A DNA stretch of 64,000 nucleotides from Bradyrhizobium sp. ISRA430 (GTDB lineage Bacteria > Pseudomonadota > Alphaproteobacteria > Rhizobiales > Xanthobacteraceae). Within the stretch, counting starts at the first letter, position 1. Each line of letters starts with the position of its first letter. The stretch spans positions 2,232,001 through 2,296,000 of the forward strand of contig NZ_CP094516.1 in NCBI RefSeq assembly GCF_029909975.1, read 5' to 3'. Below the pieces are notes generated by a model. It was given only the letters and a program-made list of their open reading frames with translations, was not told the origin of the DNA and searched no databases. Position numbers and translations under genes: made by a program. Below are positions 17,873 to 25,078 of the stretch, piece by piece.

Positions 17873-17893
17873 ATAGTCATATTATTTGACTAT
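17873..17893 (-). promoter_or_regulatory. Inverted repeat ATAGTCA-N7-TGACTAT upstream of ytfQ
   Basis: A perfect 7-bp inverted repeat in an AT-rich patch that stands out from its GC-rich surroundings, 120-140 bases before the ytfQ start. It is a good candidate operator for the FadR-type regulator encoded in the operon. On the minus strand the AT-rich spacer could also hold a -10 region. Confidence 0.6.
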
Positions 17894-18112
17894 TTAGTGG
17901 AAAGCGCGGGCGAACCCTGTGGGCGGTCATATGACACCCTGAGCGCGATTTTGTTCCGTGGATGCAACGGGGAGATGAAGGAAAGAATGCGGCTCGCCGG
18001 CGAACTTGAAGGCCGGTTGAGTGAGCGCAACAGCGAAAGTGCGCTCTCCCGCCGCGCTTGCGGGCGCGCGACGAACTTTGCTCGCTCTGAGAGGGTTGGC
18101 GCGGAGACGGTG

Positions 18113-18197
18113 ATGGACGGACTCGCGGAGAGCCCCCTCACCCGAAATCCGCGCCATGCGTGAATTTCGACCTCTCCTCGCAAGCGGGGCGAGGTGA
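18113..18197. repeat. Intergenic repeat, CCCTCACCC/CTCGCAAGCGGGGCGAGG type
   Basis: Contains ACTCGCGGAGAGCCCCCTCA, CCCGAAATCC and a CTCCTCGCAAGCGGGGCGAG hairpin. The same order of elements recurs at 57690-57764, and a related copy is at 28281-28365. Confidence 0.75.
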
Positions 18198-18210
18198 AGT
18201 AAAGCTGGCG

Positions 18211-19383
18211 CTAGATCAGCTTGCGCTGCGCCAGATTTTTCATCAGCGCGCCGATGCCGAAGGTCCAGGGCTCGCATTCGTCGCTTGCGCGCATGCGGTT
18301 GACCAGCTTGCCGAGCTGAGGTGCTGCGATCGTGACGATGTCGTCGCGCTTGTGGGTGAAGCCCTGCCCCGGCGCATCGCGATCCTCGACCGGCGCGAAC
18401 ATCGTGCCGAGGAATAGCACGAAGCCATCCGGATACTGATGCACCTTGCCGATCGTCTGCGCGACAAGGTCGGTCGGATCGCGGCTGATCTTGCTGATCG
18501 AGGAATGGCCGTTGAGGACAAAACCATCCGGACCCTTCACGTTCAAGCTGATGTCGAGCTTGCGGGCGTCGTCGAGCGAGAAGCTGTCGTCGAACAGACG
18601 CAGCAACGGCCCGATCGAACAGGAAGCATTGTTGTCCTTGGCCTTCGACAGCAGCAGCGCGGAGCGTCCCTCGAAGTCGCGCAGATTGACGTCGTTGCCG
18701 AGCGATCCGCCGACGATCTTGCCACGGCTCGAGACGAACAGCACCAGCTCCGGCTCCGGGTTATTCCAGGTCGACTTGGGATGCAGGCCTGCATCCATGC
18801 CGGTGCCGACCGACGACAATGTCGGCGCCTTGGTGAAAACCTCCGCATCCGGACCGATGCCGACCTCGAGATACTGGCTCCAGGCGTTCTGCTCGATCAG
18901 CACCTGCTTCAGCCGCATTGCCTGGTCAGAGCCCGGCTTGAGCTTTGACAGGTCGTCGCCGATCAGCCGCGTCACTTCCTTGCGGATCGCTTCGGCGGAG
19001 GCCGGATTGCCCTTCGCCCGCTCCTCGATCACGCGCTCCAGCATCGAGATGGCGAAGGTGACGCCGGCGGCCTTCAGTGTCTGGAGATCGACGGGCGCGA
19101 GCAGCCACGGCTTCTGCGGGTCGCGTTGATCCGGCGGCGTGTTGGCCACGATCGCCTCGAGATCGCCGATACGCTCGCCCTTGGTCGCGCTGAGCGCCTT
19201 GGCGGGATCGCTCTCCTCGCAGAGCGCGCTAATGGTCGGAAATCTGGCGGTGACGTCGAAGACGCCGTCGCTGCGCACGGCGACCACGGCCGGACCGTTC
19301 GCCTGCGGCAGCCAGACGCGCCCTGCCAGCGTGCCCCTTGTTCCATCCTCGGGCAGAAGGTCCCTGGTCGTCAGTGTCGTCAT
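18211..19383 (-). CDS. Fumarylacetoacetate hydrolase (FAH) family protein
   Basis: 390 residues from ATG 19381-19383, with GAGGA about eight bases upstream. The C-terminal two thirds carry FAH-fold parts: VGIGPDAEVFTKAPTLSSVG, NNPEPELVLFVSSRGKIVG with the metal-binding acidic residues, and GNDVNLRDFEGRSALLLSKAKD. The first ~100 residues form an extra N-terminal domain. FAH-fold enzymes include 2-keto-3-deoxy sugar-acid dehydratases and C-C hydrolases. Next to a galactose oxidation operon, a 2-keto-3-deoxy sugar acid is an attractive substrate, but this is inference from context and the 450-base gap argues against a single operon. Confidence 0.8.
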   Translation of the reverse strand: MTTLTTRDLLPEDGTRGTLAGRVWLPQANGPAVVAVRSDGVFDVTARFPTISALCEESDPAKALSATKGERIGDLEAIVANTPPDQRDPQKPWLLAPVDLQTLKAAGVTFAISMLERVIEERAKGNPASAEAIRKEVTRLIGDDLSKLKPGSDQAMRLKQVLIEQNAWSQYLEVGIGPDAEVFTKAPTLSSVGTGMDAGLHPKSTWNNPEPELVLFVSSRGKIVGGSLGNDVNLRDFEGRSALLLSKAKDNNASCSIGPLLRLFDDSFSLDDARKLDISLNVKGPDGFVLNGHSSISKISRDPTDLVAQTIGKVHQYPDGFVLFLGTMFAPVEDRDAPGQGFTHKRDDIVTIAAPQLGKLVNRMRASDECEPWTFGIGALMKNLAQRKLI

Positions 19384-19491
19384 GGCCGCGTCCTCGCTGT
19401 TTCTTCGATTGGCCGCGCTCACCCGGCGTCGCGGACCAATCCAGTTGGCGAAGACCAATAAACGTCTGGCTCTGGAAGTCCAGAGCGGTGG

Positions 19492-20469
19492 CTACGACCC
19501 TGCCCGCGCCTTCCGTGCCGCGATCTGCTGCAGCGCCCAACGCGCATTCTTGCGCACATCGGGATCCGGATCGTCGGCGATGACTGCCAGGAATGCCTCA
19601 CCATCCGGATGGGCGATCTCGCCGAGCGCGGCAGCCGCCTCCTTGCGCAGGTTCGCCTGGTCGTGATTGATACAGTTACCGATCGGGCGCACCGCTCGCT
19701 CGACCTTCATCTTGCCGAGGCTGCGGATCGCCTTCAGCCGTACCTGCCAAAATCCATCGGCGAGCGAGGCAACGAGCTGATCGGCGGCGAGTGTTCCATT
19801 GACGTTGAGGCCCAGCGTCTCCGCTGCCATCTCGCGGACCATCCAGTCCGCGTCCTTCAATGCGCGAGTGATGGTCTCGGCCGCGGGCTTCATCTGCGAG
19901 AAGGCGAGCGCACTCACCGCAGCGCGGCGCACATGCGCGTCGGGATCGTTGATCAAAGCGGTCAGCGCTGGAATGGATTCTTCGAGCTTCAAAAAGCCGA
20001 TCACCCCGATCGCCTGCACGCGCACGGCGGCGTCCGTATCCTGGAGCGCTTCCAGCGCCGGTTTCAGCGTGTCCTTGCGGCGCAGCTCCTTCAACGCGCG
20101 CAGCGCGCCCATACGGACGAACGCGTGAGCATGCTTCACCAGGGGCAGGATGGCGTCGGCGCAGCCGGGATCCTTGAACTCGGCCATGCTGTCGGCCGCG
20201 GCCGCAGCCACGATCCGCTCGGGGTCGACCAGTAGCTTGACGAGCGCGCTTGCCGCCTCAGGCCCGTCGAATTCGCCGAGCGCCATCGCAACCTGCTGAC
20301 GCACGCCGGCATCGGGATCCGACACCATGTTGGCGAGATGGCCGACCGCGGCGGGATCGCCGGAATGGCCGAGCGCGATAATGGCGACGCGGCGCTCGGC
20401 GGGATCGGCGGCCTGCAACCGCTCGTCGGCGTCTTCGAGGTCGTCATAGGCTTCGAACGGGCTCGACAT
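19492..20469 (-). CDS. HEAT-repeat protein linked to AprAB-like oxidoreductase
   Basis: 325 residues from ATG 20467-20469, made almost wholly of about ten HEAT/Armadillo-type repeats of roughly 31 residues (for example ERRVAIIALGHSGDPAAVGH, VRQQVAMALGEFDGPEAASA, VRVQAIGVIGFLKLEESIPA). No signal peptide or membrane span is seen. HEAT solenoids act as protein-binding scaffolds or, in phycobilin lyases, as chaperones. It starts two bases after the ferredoxin stop, as the third gene of flavoprotein-ferredoxin-HEAT, so a role in assembly or docking of that redox pair is the simplest inference. The repeat type is clear; the function is not. Confidence 0.82.
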   Translation of the reverse strand: MSSPFEAYDDLEDADERLQAADPAERRVAIIALGHSGDPAAVGHLANMVSDPDAGVRQQVAMALGEFDGPEAASALVKLLVDPERIVAAAAADSMAEFKDPGCADAILPLVKHAHAFVRMGALRALKELRRKDTLKPALEALQDTDAAVRVQAIGVIGFLKLEESIPALTALINDPDAHVRRAAVSALAFSQMKPAAETITRALKDADWMVREMAAETLGLNVNGTLAADQLVASLADGFWQVRLKAIRSLGKMKVERAVRPIGNCINHDQANLRKEAAAALGEIAHPDGEAFLAVIADDPDPDVRKNARWALQQIAARKARAGS

Positions 20470-20471
20470 GA

Positions 20472-20705
20472 CTACCTCAAGAGATAAGGAATGTTGACGG
20501 TGACCGCGCCGGTCGGGCAGTCCGCTTCGCAGGGCATGCAGTACCAGCACTCGTCATAGGCCATGTAGGCCTTGCCGGTCATGTCGCTGATGCGGAGCAC
20601 GTCGAGCGGGCAGACATCGACGCATACGGTGCAGCCCTTGTCCGCGATGCATCTGGCATCGTCGACGACCACCGGCACCGATGTCTGGTAGGAAGCGAGA
20701 GGCAT
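20472..20705 (-). CDS. AprB-like 2x[4Fe-4S] ferredoxin
   Basis: 77 residues from ATG 20703-20705 (GGAG seven bases upstream; a TTG six bases earlier is less likely). Two four-cysteine sets are visible: C19-x5-C25-x2-C28-x3-C32-P and C53-x2-C56-x2-C59-x3-C63-P, the second in CWYCMPCEADCP. The CW-x-C spacing and the order of elements resemble the beta subunit of APS reductase (AprB), but the long AprB C-terminal tail is missing (AprB is about 150 residues). Sandwiched between the AprA-like flavoprotein (33 bases) and the HEAT protein (2 bases), it is the likely electron partner of the flavoprotein. Confidence 0.88.
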   Translation of the reverse strand: MPLASYQTSVPVVVDDARCIADKGCTVCVDVCPLDVLRISDMTGKAYMAYDECWYCMPCEADCPTGAVTVNIPYLLR

Positions 20706-20738
20706 CGTCAATCTCCAATTGGCTGGTGTTGCGGCGGA

Positions 20739-22481
20739 TCACGCACTGGCGCGGATGCGCTGTTTGTCATAGAGGTCCTTCTCGTCGTCGGCGATCGGCA
20801 CGACATAGGGCTCCACGGCGCGCTTCTCGCTGGTCATCTTGCCGTCCCGCTTGCTCAGCAGGGTATGGCAGAACCAGTTCTCGTTGTCCTTCTCCGGAAA
20901 ATCCGTGCACCAGTGGTAGAGGCCCCAGCGGCTCTCCTCACGGTAGAGCGAGGCATGCGCGGCCATGTCGGCGCAGTCCATGATCGACTGCACCTCGAGG
21001 GCGCGGAGCAATTCATGCGCGTTGCGCGCGATCATGCGCTCCTGCATGTCGTCCCTCACCTCGGCGAGCCGGCGCATGCCGAGCTCGTACTTCCGGGTGA
21101 CCTTCGGCGGCTGGAGATAGTCGTTGACGAGGCGCCGCGTCTTGTACTCGACCTGGTTCGGCGGAATGCCGTCCTCGCGCTTGGTTGGAGCCATCACGCG
21201 ATCGCGTTCCTTCGCAACCTCTTCCGCGTCGAACTCCGCAAAGTCGTGGCTGTCGGCGAACTCCATCGCGTCGATGCCGGCGACCGAGCCGTTGGTGAAG
21301 GCGCCGAGCATGTAGTTGTGCGGCACGCTCGCCATGTCGCCAGCGGCGTAGAGGCCGGGCACGGTGGTGCGCGCATTGTCGTCAACGAACACGCCGGAAG
21401 CGCTGTGGCCGGAGCAGAAGCCGATCTCGGAGATATGCATCTCGATCGACTCGCTGCGGTAGTCGATGCCGCGACCGTGCTGGAACAGGCCACGTGTCGG
21501 TCGCTCGACCTTGTGCAGCGTCGACTCGATCTCGGAGATCGTGTCGGGATGGAGATGCTTGAGCTGGAGGAACACCGGCCCCTTGCCGGACAGGAGCTCG
21601 TTGTAGAACTCCAGCATCATCTGGCCGGACCAGTAGTCGCATTCGATGAAACGCGAGCCCTCGTTGTTGGCGGTATAGGCACCGAAGGGGCCAGCGACAT
21701 AGGCGCAGGCGGGACCGTTATAATCCTTGATCAGCGGATTGATCTGGAAGCATTCGAGGTTCGCGAGCGCCGCCCCCGCGTGATAGGCCATGGCGTAGCC
21801 GTCGCCGGAATTGGCTGCGTTCTCGTAGGTGCCGAACATGTAGCCGGAGGTCGGAAGTCCAAGCCGGCCGGCGGCGCCCATGCACAGGATCACTGCCTTG
21901 GCCTTGATGACGAGCATCTCGGCGGTGCGCGTGTTGACGCTGATCACACCCGCAATCCGGCCGTCGGTCGACTTGAGCAGCCGGGTCGCCATGTAGCGGT
22001 TGGAGATCAGGATGCGGGCGCGGCGAAGCTGCCGATACAGCGCCTTCTTCACGGTCTCGCCGTTCGGCATCGGCAGAACGTAGGTACCGATATGATGCAC
22101 CTTCTTCACGGCGTAGTCGCCGTTCTCGTTCTTCAGGAAGCGGATGCCAAAACTGTCGAGCTCTTCGATGATGTTGTAGCAGTTCTGCGCGTATTTATAG
22201 ACCGCCTTCTGGTCGACGATGCCATCGTTCGCGATGGTGATTTCCTTGGTGTACTGCTCCGGCGTCGCGTAGCCGGGGATGACGGCGTTGTTCAGCCCAT
22301 CCATACCCATCGAGATCGCGCCGGACCGCTTGACGTTGGCCTTTTCGAGCAGGACGACATTGGCCTTCGGGTTCTTCAGCTTCGCCTTCAGCGCCGCCAT
22401 CGGGCCGGCCGTGCCGCCGCCGATGACCAGCACATCGCAGGAAACCTCCGAAAGTCCGTCGACGATCTGATCTAGTGCCAT
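20739..22481 (-). CDS. AprA-like FAD-binding oxidoreductase (fumarate reductase/APS reductase superfamily)
   Basis: 580 residues with AGGAG before ATG 22479-22481. FAD-binding GGGTAG is at residues 21-26. The EKANVKRSGAISMGMDGLN stretch closely recalls the flavin-contacting segment of APS reductase alpha subunits. Further on come GLYAAGDMASVPHNYMLGAF (second FAD contact) and a C-terminal helical region with WCTDFPEKDNENWFCHTL. It has no signal peptide. AprA itself is somewhat longer and reduces APS to sulfite and AMP. No sat or dsr genes lie in the window, so the true substrate is unknown. Its own promoter carries copy A of the shared 20-bp motif. Alternatives are any fumarate-reductase-like dehydrogenase. 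Confidence 0.85.
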   Translation of the reverse strand: MALDQIVDGLSEVSCDVLVIGGGTAGPMAALKAKLKNPKANVVLLEKANVKRSGAISMGMDGLNNAVIPGYATPEQYTKEITIANDGIVDQKAVYKYAQNCYNIIEELDSFGIRFLKNENGDYAVKKVHHIGTYVLPMPNGETVKKALYRQLRRARILISNRYMATRLLKSTDGRIAGVISVNTRTAEMLVIKAKAVILCMGAAGRLGLPTSGYMFGTYENAANSGDGYAMAYHAGAALANLECFQINPLIKDYNGPACAYVAGPFGAYTANNEGSRFIECDYWSGQMMLEFYNELLSGKGPVFLQLKHLHPDTISEIESTLHKVERPTRGLFQHGRGIDYRSESIEMHISEIGFCSGHSASGVFVDDNARTTVPGLYAAGDMASVPHNYMLGAFTNGSVAGIDAMEFADSHDFAEFDAEEVAKERDRVMAPTKREDGIPPNQVEYKTRRLVNDYLQPPKVTRKYELGMRRLAEVRDDMQERMIARNAHELLRALEVQSIMDCADMAAHASLYREESRWGLYHWCTDFPEKDNENWFCHTLLSKRDGKMTSEKRAVEPYVVPIADDEKDLYDKQRIRASA

Positions 22482-22543
22482 CGCTTACTCCTGGTTCGCC
22501 GGAACGTCCGGCGCCTTTGCATCAGATTTGTTCAGGTGGCTTG

Positions 22544-22563
22544 CCGGCGATAGCAATTAGTTG
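22544..22563 (-). promoter_or_regulatory. Shared 20-bp motif, copy A (flavoprotein operon)
   Basis: Read on the minus strand: CAACTAATTGCTATCGCCGG, its first base 82 bases before the flavoprotein start. It matches copy B (23515-23534) at 16 of 20 positions and copy C (24983-25002) at 14 of 20, always oriented toward the downstream gene. Confidence 0.65.
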
Positions 22564-22585
22564 TCACCGGCGAGAGATTTGGCCC

Positions 22586-23359
22586 TCAACGCTCCACGAA
22601 GGCCTTTTCGATCACGAAGTGGCCAGGCTGGCTGTGGTTGCCCTCCACGAAGCCACGCGCGGAAAACATCGCGTGGAGTTCTTCGAGCATTGCGGGGCTG
22701 CCGCACAGCATGATGCGGTCGGTGTCGCGGCTAAGGCCGGACTGTCCAATGTCGTCGAAGAGCTGGTTGGAGGCGATCAGATCGGTGATGCGGCCGCGAT
22801 TGCGGAACGGCTCGCGGGTGACGGTCGGGTAGTAGACGAGCTTATCGCGAATCAGGGGCCCAAAGAATTCGTGATTGCGCAGATTCTCGACAAGGTGCTC
22901 GCCGTAAGCGAGCTCCGAGACCTGCCGGCAGCCATGAGCGAGCACGATGGTCTCGTAGTTTTCGTAGACATCAGGGTCCTTGATCAGGCTGGCGAACGGC
23001 GCGAGCCCTGTGCCAGTGGAGAGCAGCAACAGGCGCCTGCCGGGAATGAGATTGCCGGTGATCAGCGTGCCCGTGGCCTTGCGGCCGACCAGGATGATGT
23101 CTCCCTCCCTGATTTTCTGAAGACGCGAGGTCAACGGGCCGTCCTGAACCTTGATCGAGAAGAACTCGAGCGCCTCCTCGTGATTGGCGCTCGCCATGCT
23201 GTAGGCCCGCATCAACGGCCGGCCGTCGACCTCGAGCCCGATCATCGCAAACTGGCCGTTCTGGAAACGGAAACCGGGATCGCGCGTCGCGGTGAAGCTG
23301 AACAGGGATTCGGTCCAGTGCCTGACCGACAGAACCGTTTCCTTCTGAAAAGCACTCAT
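22586..23359 (-). CDS. fpr: Ferredoxin--NADP+ reductase
   Basis: 257 residues from ATG 23357-23359 (MSAFQKETVLSV); the longer open frame upstream has no supporting features. It matches Fpr of proteobacteria: FQNGQFAMIGLEVDGRPLMRA followed by the FAD motif RAYSMA, the NADP-binding STGTGLAPFASLI, LAHGCRQVSELAYGE and LCGSPAML, ending in the family's VEKAFVER-like tail (here IEKAFVER). It exchanges electrons between NADPH and ferredoxin or flavodoxin. Lying 104 bases upstream of the AprA-like operon on the same strand, it is well placed to feed the adjacent diferredoxin. Fpr also has general oxidative-stress roles, so the link is inference. Confidence 0.92.
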   Translation of the reverse strand: MSAFQKETVLSVRHWTESLFSFTATRDPGFRFQNGQFAMIGLEVDGRPLMRAYSMASANHEEALEFFSIKVQDGPLTSRLQKIREGDIILVGRKATGTLITGNLIPGRRLLLLSTGTGLAPFASLIKDPDVYENYETIVLAHGCRQVSELAYGEHLVENLRNHEFFGPLIRDKLVYYPTVTREPFRNRGRITDLIASNQLFDDIGQSGLSRDTDRIMLCGSPAMLEELHAMFSARGFVEGNHSQPGHFVIEKAFVER

Positions 23360-23514
23360 TCTTCGTCTCTCCTTCATTCGCGATGCGCCGCAAAATTTCG
23401 GAGAGAGGGGGAGTCCGGCAATGCCGAACTGAAATCCCCGGTCGATTAGTTTCACATTTCGCGGCGAGGACTGAAGAGAAGGCAGCGCGGCGCGGATGAT
23501 CGCCCCCTTTCTGG

Positions 23515-23534
23515 CAATTAGTTGCTATCGCTGT
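23515..23534 (+). promoter_or_regulatory. Shared 20-bp motif, copy B (DUF971 gene/fpr intergenic)
   Basis: CAATTAGTTGCTATCGCTGT, 55 bases before the DUF971 start. GCAATTAGTTGC at 23514-23525 is near-palindromic. It lies between the divergent fpr and DUF971 genes and may serve both. Confidence 0.65.
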
Positions 23535-23569
23535 GCCGCACGACGACGTAGAAAGGAGCTGGAGGTTGC

Positions 23570-23875
23570 ATGACCATGACCGCGTTGGTGGCGCCGACAG
23601 TGACCGACTATCAAGCGAGCGCAGACCTCGCCTCGCTCGTCGTGCGTACGACGGACGATGCCGAGCTGAGCTTGCCCGCCGAGCAGCTCCGCCTCTCCTG
23701 TAAATGCGCCCACTGCACGCGCGCCCGCTTCGAAGGCCGCTTCCCCGAGCGCTTCCCGGGCATCGCCATCACCGAGATCGGCGATCTCGGCTACGGGCTG
23801 AACATCGCGTTCTCGGACGGGCACAATCGGGGGATTTACCCGAAGCCGTATCTGCTCGGCTTGGCGGGGCTCTGA
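23570..23875 (+). CDS. DUF971 domain protein
   Basis: 101 residues with GGAGG five bases before ATG 23570. The sequence fits DUF971 (the N-terminal domain of gamma-butyrobetaine hydroxylases, also found alone near Fe-S assembly genes): LSLPAEQLRLSCKCAHCTRA, then ITEIGDLGYGLNIAFSDGHNRGIYPKPYLL. The cysteines form C-x-C-x2-C, which could bind zinc or an iron-sulfur cluster. Stand-alone DUF971 proteins are suspected Fe-S helpers. Its promoter carries copy B of the shared motif, which ties it to the flavoprotein/transport genes. Confidence 0.8.
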   Translation: MTMTALVAPTVTDYQASADLASLVVRTTDDAELSLPAEQLRLSCKCAHCTRARFEGRFPERFPGIAITEIGDLGYGLNIAFSDGHNRGIYPKPYLLGLAGL

Positions 23876-23920
23876 GCGCACGCAGAGTCGAGGTGCGAAG
23901 CGCTAACCACCTTCTCCGCT

Positions 23921-24026
23921 GTCATGCCCCGGCTTGACCGGGGCATCCAGTGCGCCGCGGCCTATCCGTATCCCATCGCTGTCTCTGGAATACTGGATCG
24001 TCCGCCTTCGCGGGCGATGACGGCTG
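23921..24026. repeat. Palindromic intergenic repeat, GTCATGCCCCGG...GGCGATGACGG type
   Basis: Begins GTCATGCCCCGGCTTGACCG, passes through GGGGCATCCAGT, and ends with TACTGGATC and CCGCCTTCGCGGGCGATGAC. The same layout (a GTCAT-headed hairpin, CCAGT, then TACTGGAT and CGCCTTCGCGGG) recurs at 62836-62950. Such repeats are common between genes in Bradyrhizobium relatives. Confidence 0.75.
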
Positions 24027-24085
24027 AGTGAATGGCGCCAGCCCATTACAAACGCACCGCCGACCATCTCTCCCCGCCCCCAATC

Positions 24086-24101
24086 TGGCACGGACATTGC
24101 T
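24086..24101 (+). promoter_or_regulatory. Sigma-54 (-24/-12) promoter of the Crp/Fnr regulator
   Basis: TGGCACGGACATTGCT matches the RpoN consensus TGGCACG-N4-TTGCW at every defined base. It would start transcription near 24112, leaving a leader of about 28 bases before ATG 24140. Sigma-54 promoters need an enhancer-binding activator such as NtrC or NifA; no activator site was identified upstream. Confidence 0.8.
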
Positions 24102-24139
24102 CCTCTTTAGAACGGTTTGAACAAATCCAGAGGCGGGTA

Positions 24140-24913
24140 ATGTTGCAGGCGGCCAATGTGGGTCGCGGGACGGTTCCCGCTGCGGTGCGGCCCACCGGCA
24201 GCTCCTCCCTGCTGCTCACCGAGAACCAGCAGTGGATCGGCGGGCCGCCGCCGCTGATGGACAAGCTCACCTTACGCGAGCGGGAGCTGGTGCTGAAGCA
24301 GGGCCGCCGCAAGGTGCTGAACCGCGGCCAGACGCTGTTCAGCCAGGGCGGCAAGCATGACGGCATCTGGCTGATCGAGAGCGGCCGCATCCGCGTGTTC
24401 TACACCTCGCCGCTCGGCCGCGAGATCACGCTGGCCTACTGGCATGTCGGCAATTTCGTCGGCGGGCCTGAAGTGTTCGACGGCACCGTGCATCAATGGT
24501 CTGGCGTTGCGTCCAGCAATTGCAGCGTCGTCCACCTGCCCGGAAAGGAACTGCGATCCCTTGCCGCAGAGATCCCGAACCTCGCGATCGGCCTCATCGA
24601 AGGCCTGACCTTCAAGGGCAAATGCTATTCAGCATTGGCGCAGATGCTGGGAACGCGCTCGATCACGCAGCGCCTTGCGCATCTGCTTCTGCATCTCGTC
24701 GAACTCTACGGCGTCGAGGATGCCGACGGCACCGTGATCGCCGCCGCTTTCACCCATGCCGACATCGCCCACATGGTCGGCGCCACCCGGCAATGGGTCA
24801 CGATCAGCCTGAAGCGCATGCAGGAGAAGGGAATCGTGGTGACCAAGCGCTCGCAGATCGTGGTCTGTCGGTCCGAGGTCCTGGAGGAGATGCGCGGTCA
24901 GGCCAGCGACTAA
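24140..24913 (+). CDS. Crp/Fnr-family transcription regulator
   Basis: 257 residues from ATG 24140 with AGGCGGG just upstream. The cyclic-nucleotide-binding fold spans about residues 40-160 (GQTLFSQGGKHDGIWLIESG, FVGGPEVFDGTVHQWS). The C-terminal winged helix has FTHADIAHMVGATRQWVTIS as its recognition region. No N-terminal cysteine cluster is seen, so it is not an oxygen-sensing Fnr. It is encoded between the DUF971 gene and the importer, and the shared 20-bp motif flanks it on both sides, making it the leading candidate for the protein that binds the motif. Confidence 0.88.
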   Translation: MLQAANVGRGTVPAAVRPTGSSSLLLTENQQWIGGPPPLMDKLTLRERELVLKQGRRKVLNRGQTLFSQGGKHDGIWLIESGRIRVFYTSPLGREITLAYWHVGNFVGGPEVFDGTVHQWSGVASSNCSVVHLPGKELRSLAAEIPNLAIGLIEGLTFKGKCYSALAQMLGTRSITQRLAHLLLHLVELYGVEDADGTVIAAAFTHADIAHMVGATRQWVTISLKRMQEKGIVVTKRSQIVVCRSEVLEEMRGQASD

Positions 24914-24982
24914 GGTCGATGCACATGCAAGCGGCTTTCAAGTGCGAAACTGCCCAAGGACTATGCAACCGGCTTTTCCCGG

Positions 24983-25002
24983 CAACTAATCGACTGCGAC
25001 GG
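24983..25002 (+). promoter_or_regulatory. Shared 20-bp motif, copy C (importer operon)
   Basis: CAACTAATCGACTGCGACGG, 96 bases before the preferred start of the binding-protein gene. It is the most diverged copy but keeps CAACTAAT, the G at position 10 and the CG/CGG pattern of copy A. Confidence 0.55.
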
Positions 25003-25078
25003 TAAATCCGGATTTGCCCCGCCCGCGCCCTCACCCAATCATGGCAACCACAGCACATCCAACCGAATGAGGATGAGA

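Larger units (their letters stand above)
17754..18210. other. Intergenic region between ytfQ and the FAH-family gene
   Basis: About 457 bases without a credible gene. It holds the ATAGTCA operator candidate (17873-17893) and, at 18113-18197, a palindromic repeat also found near 57690. Short open frames here lack ribosome sites and overlap the repeat. Confidence 0.7.

Noticed and set aside
20739..22481. Naming the flavoprotein as succinate dehydrogenase or fumarate reductase subunit
   Set aside because: No membrane anchor or SdhB-type gene is nearby, and the RSGAISMG segment plus CW-x-C diferredoxin partner are closer to AprA/AprB.
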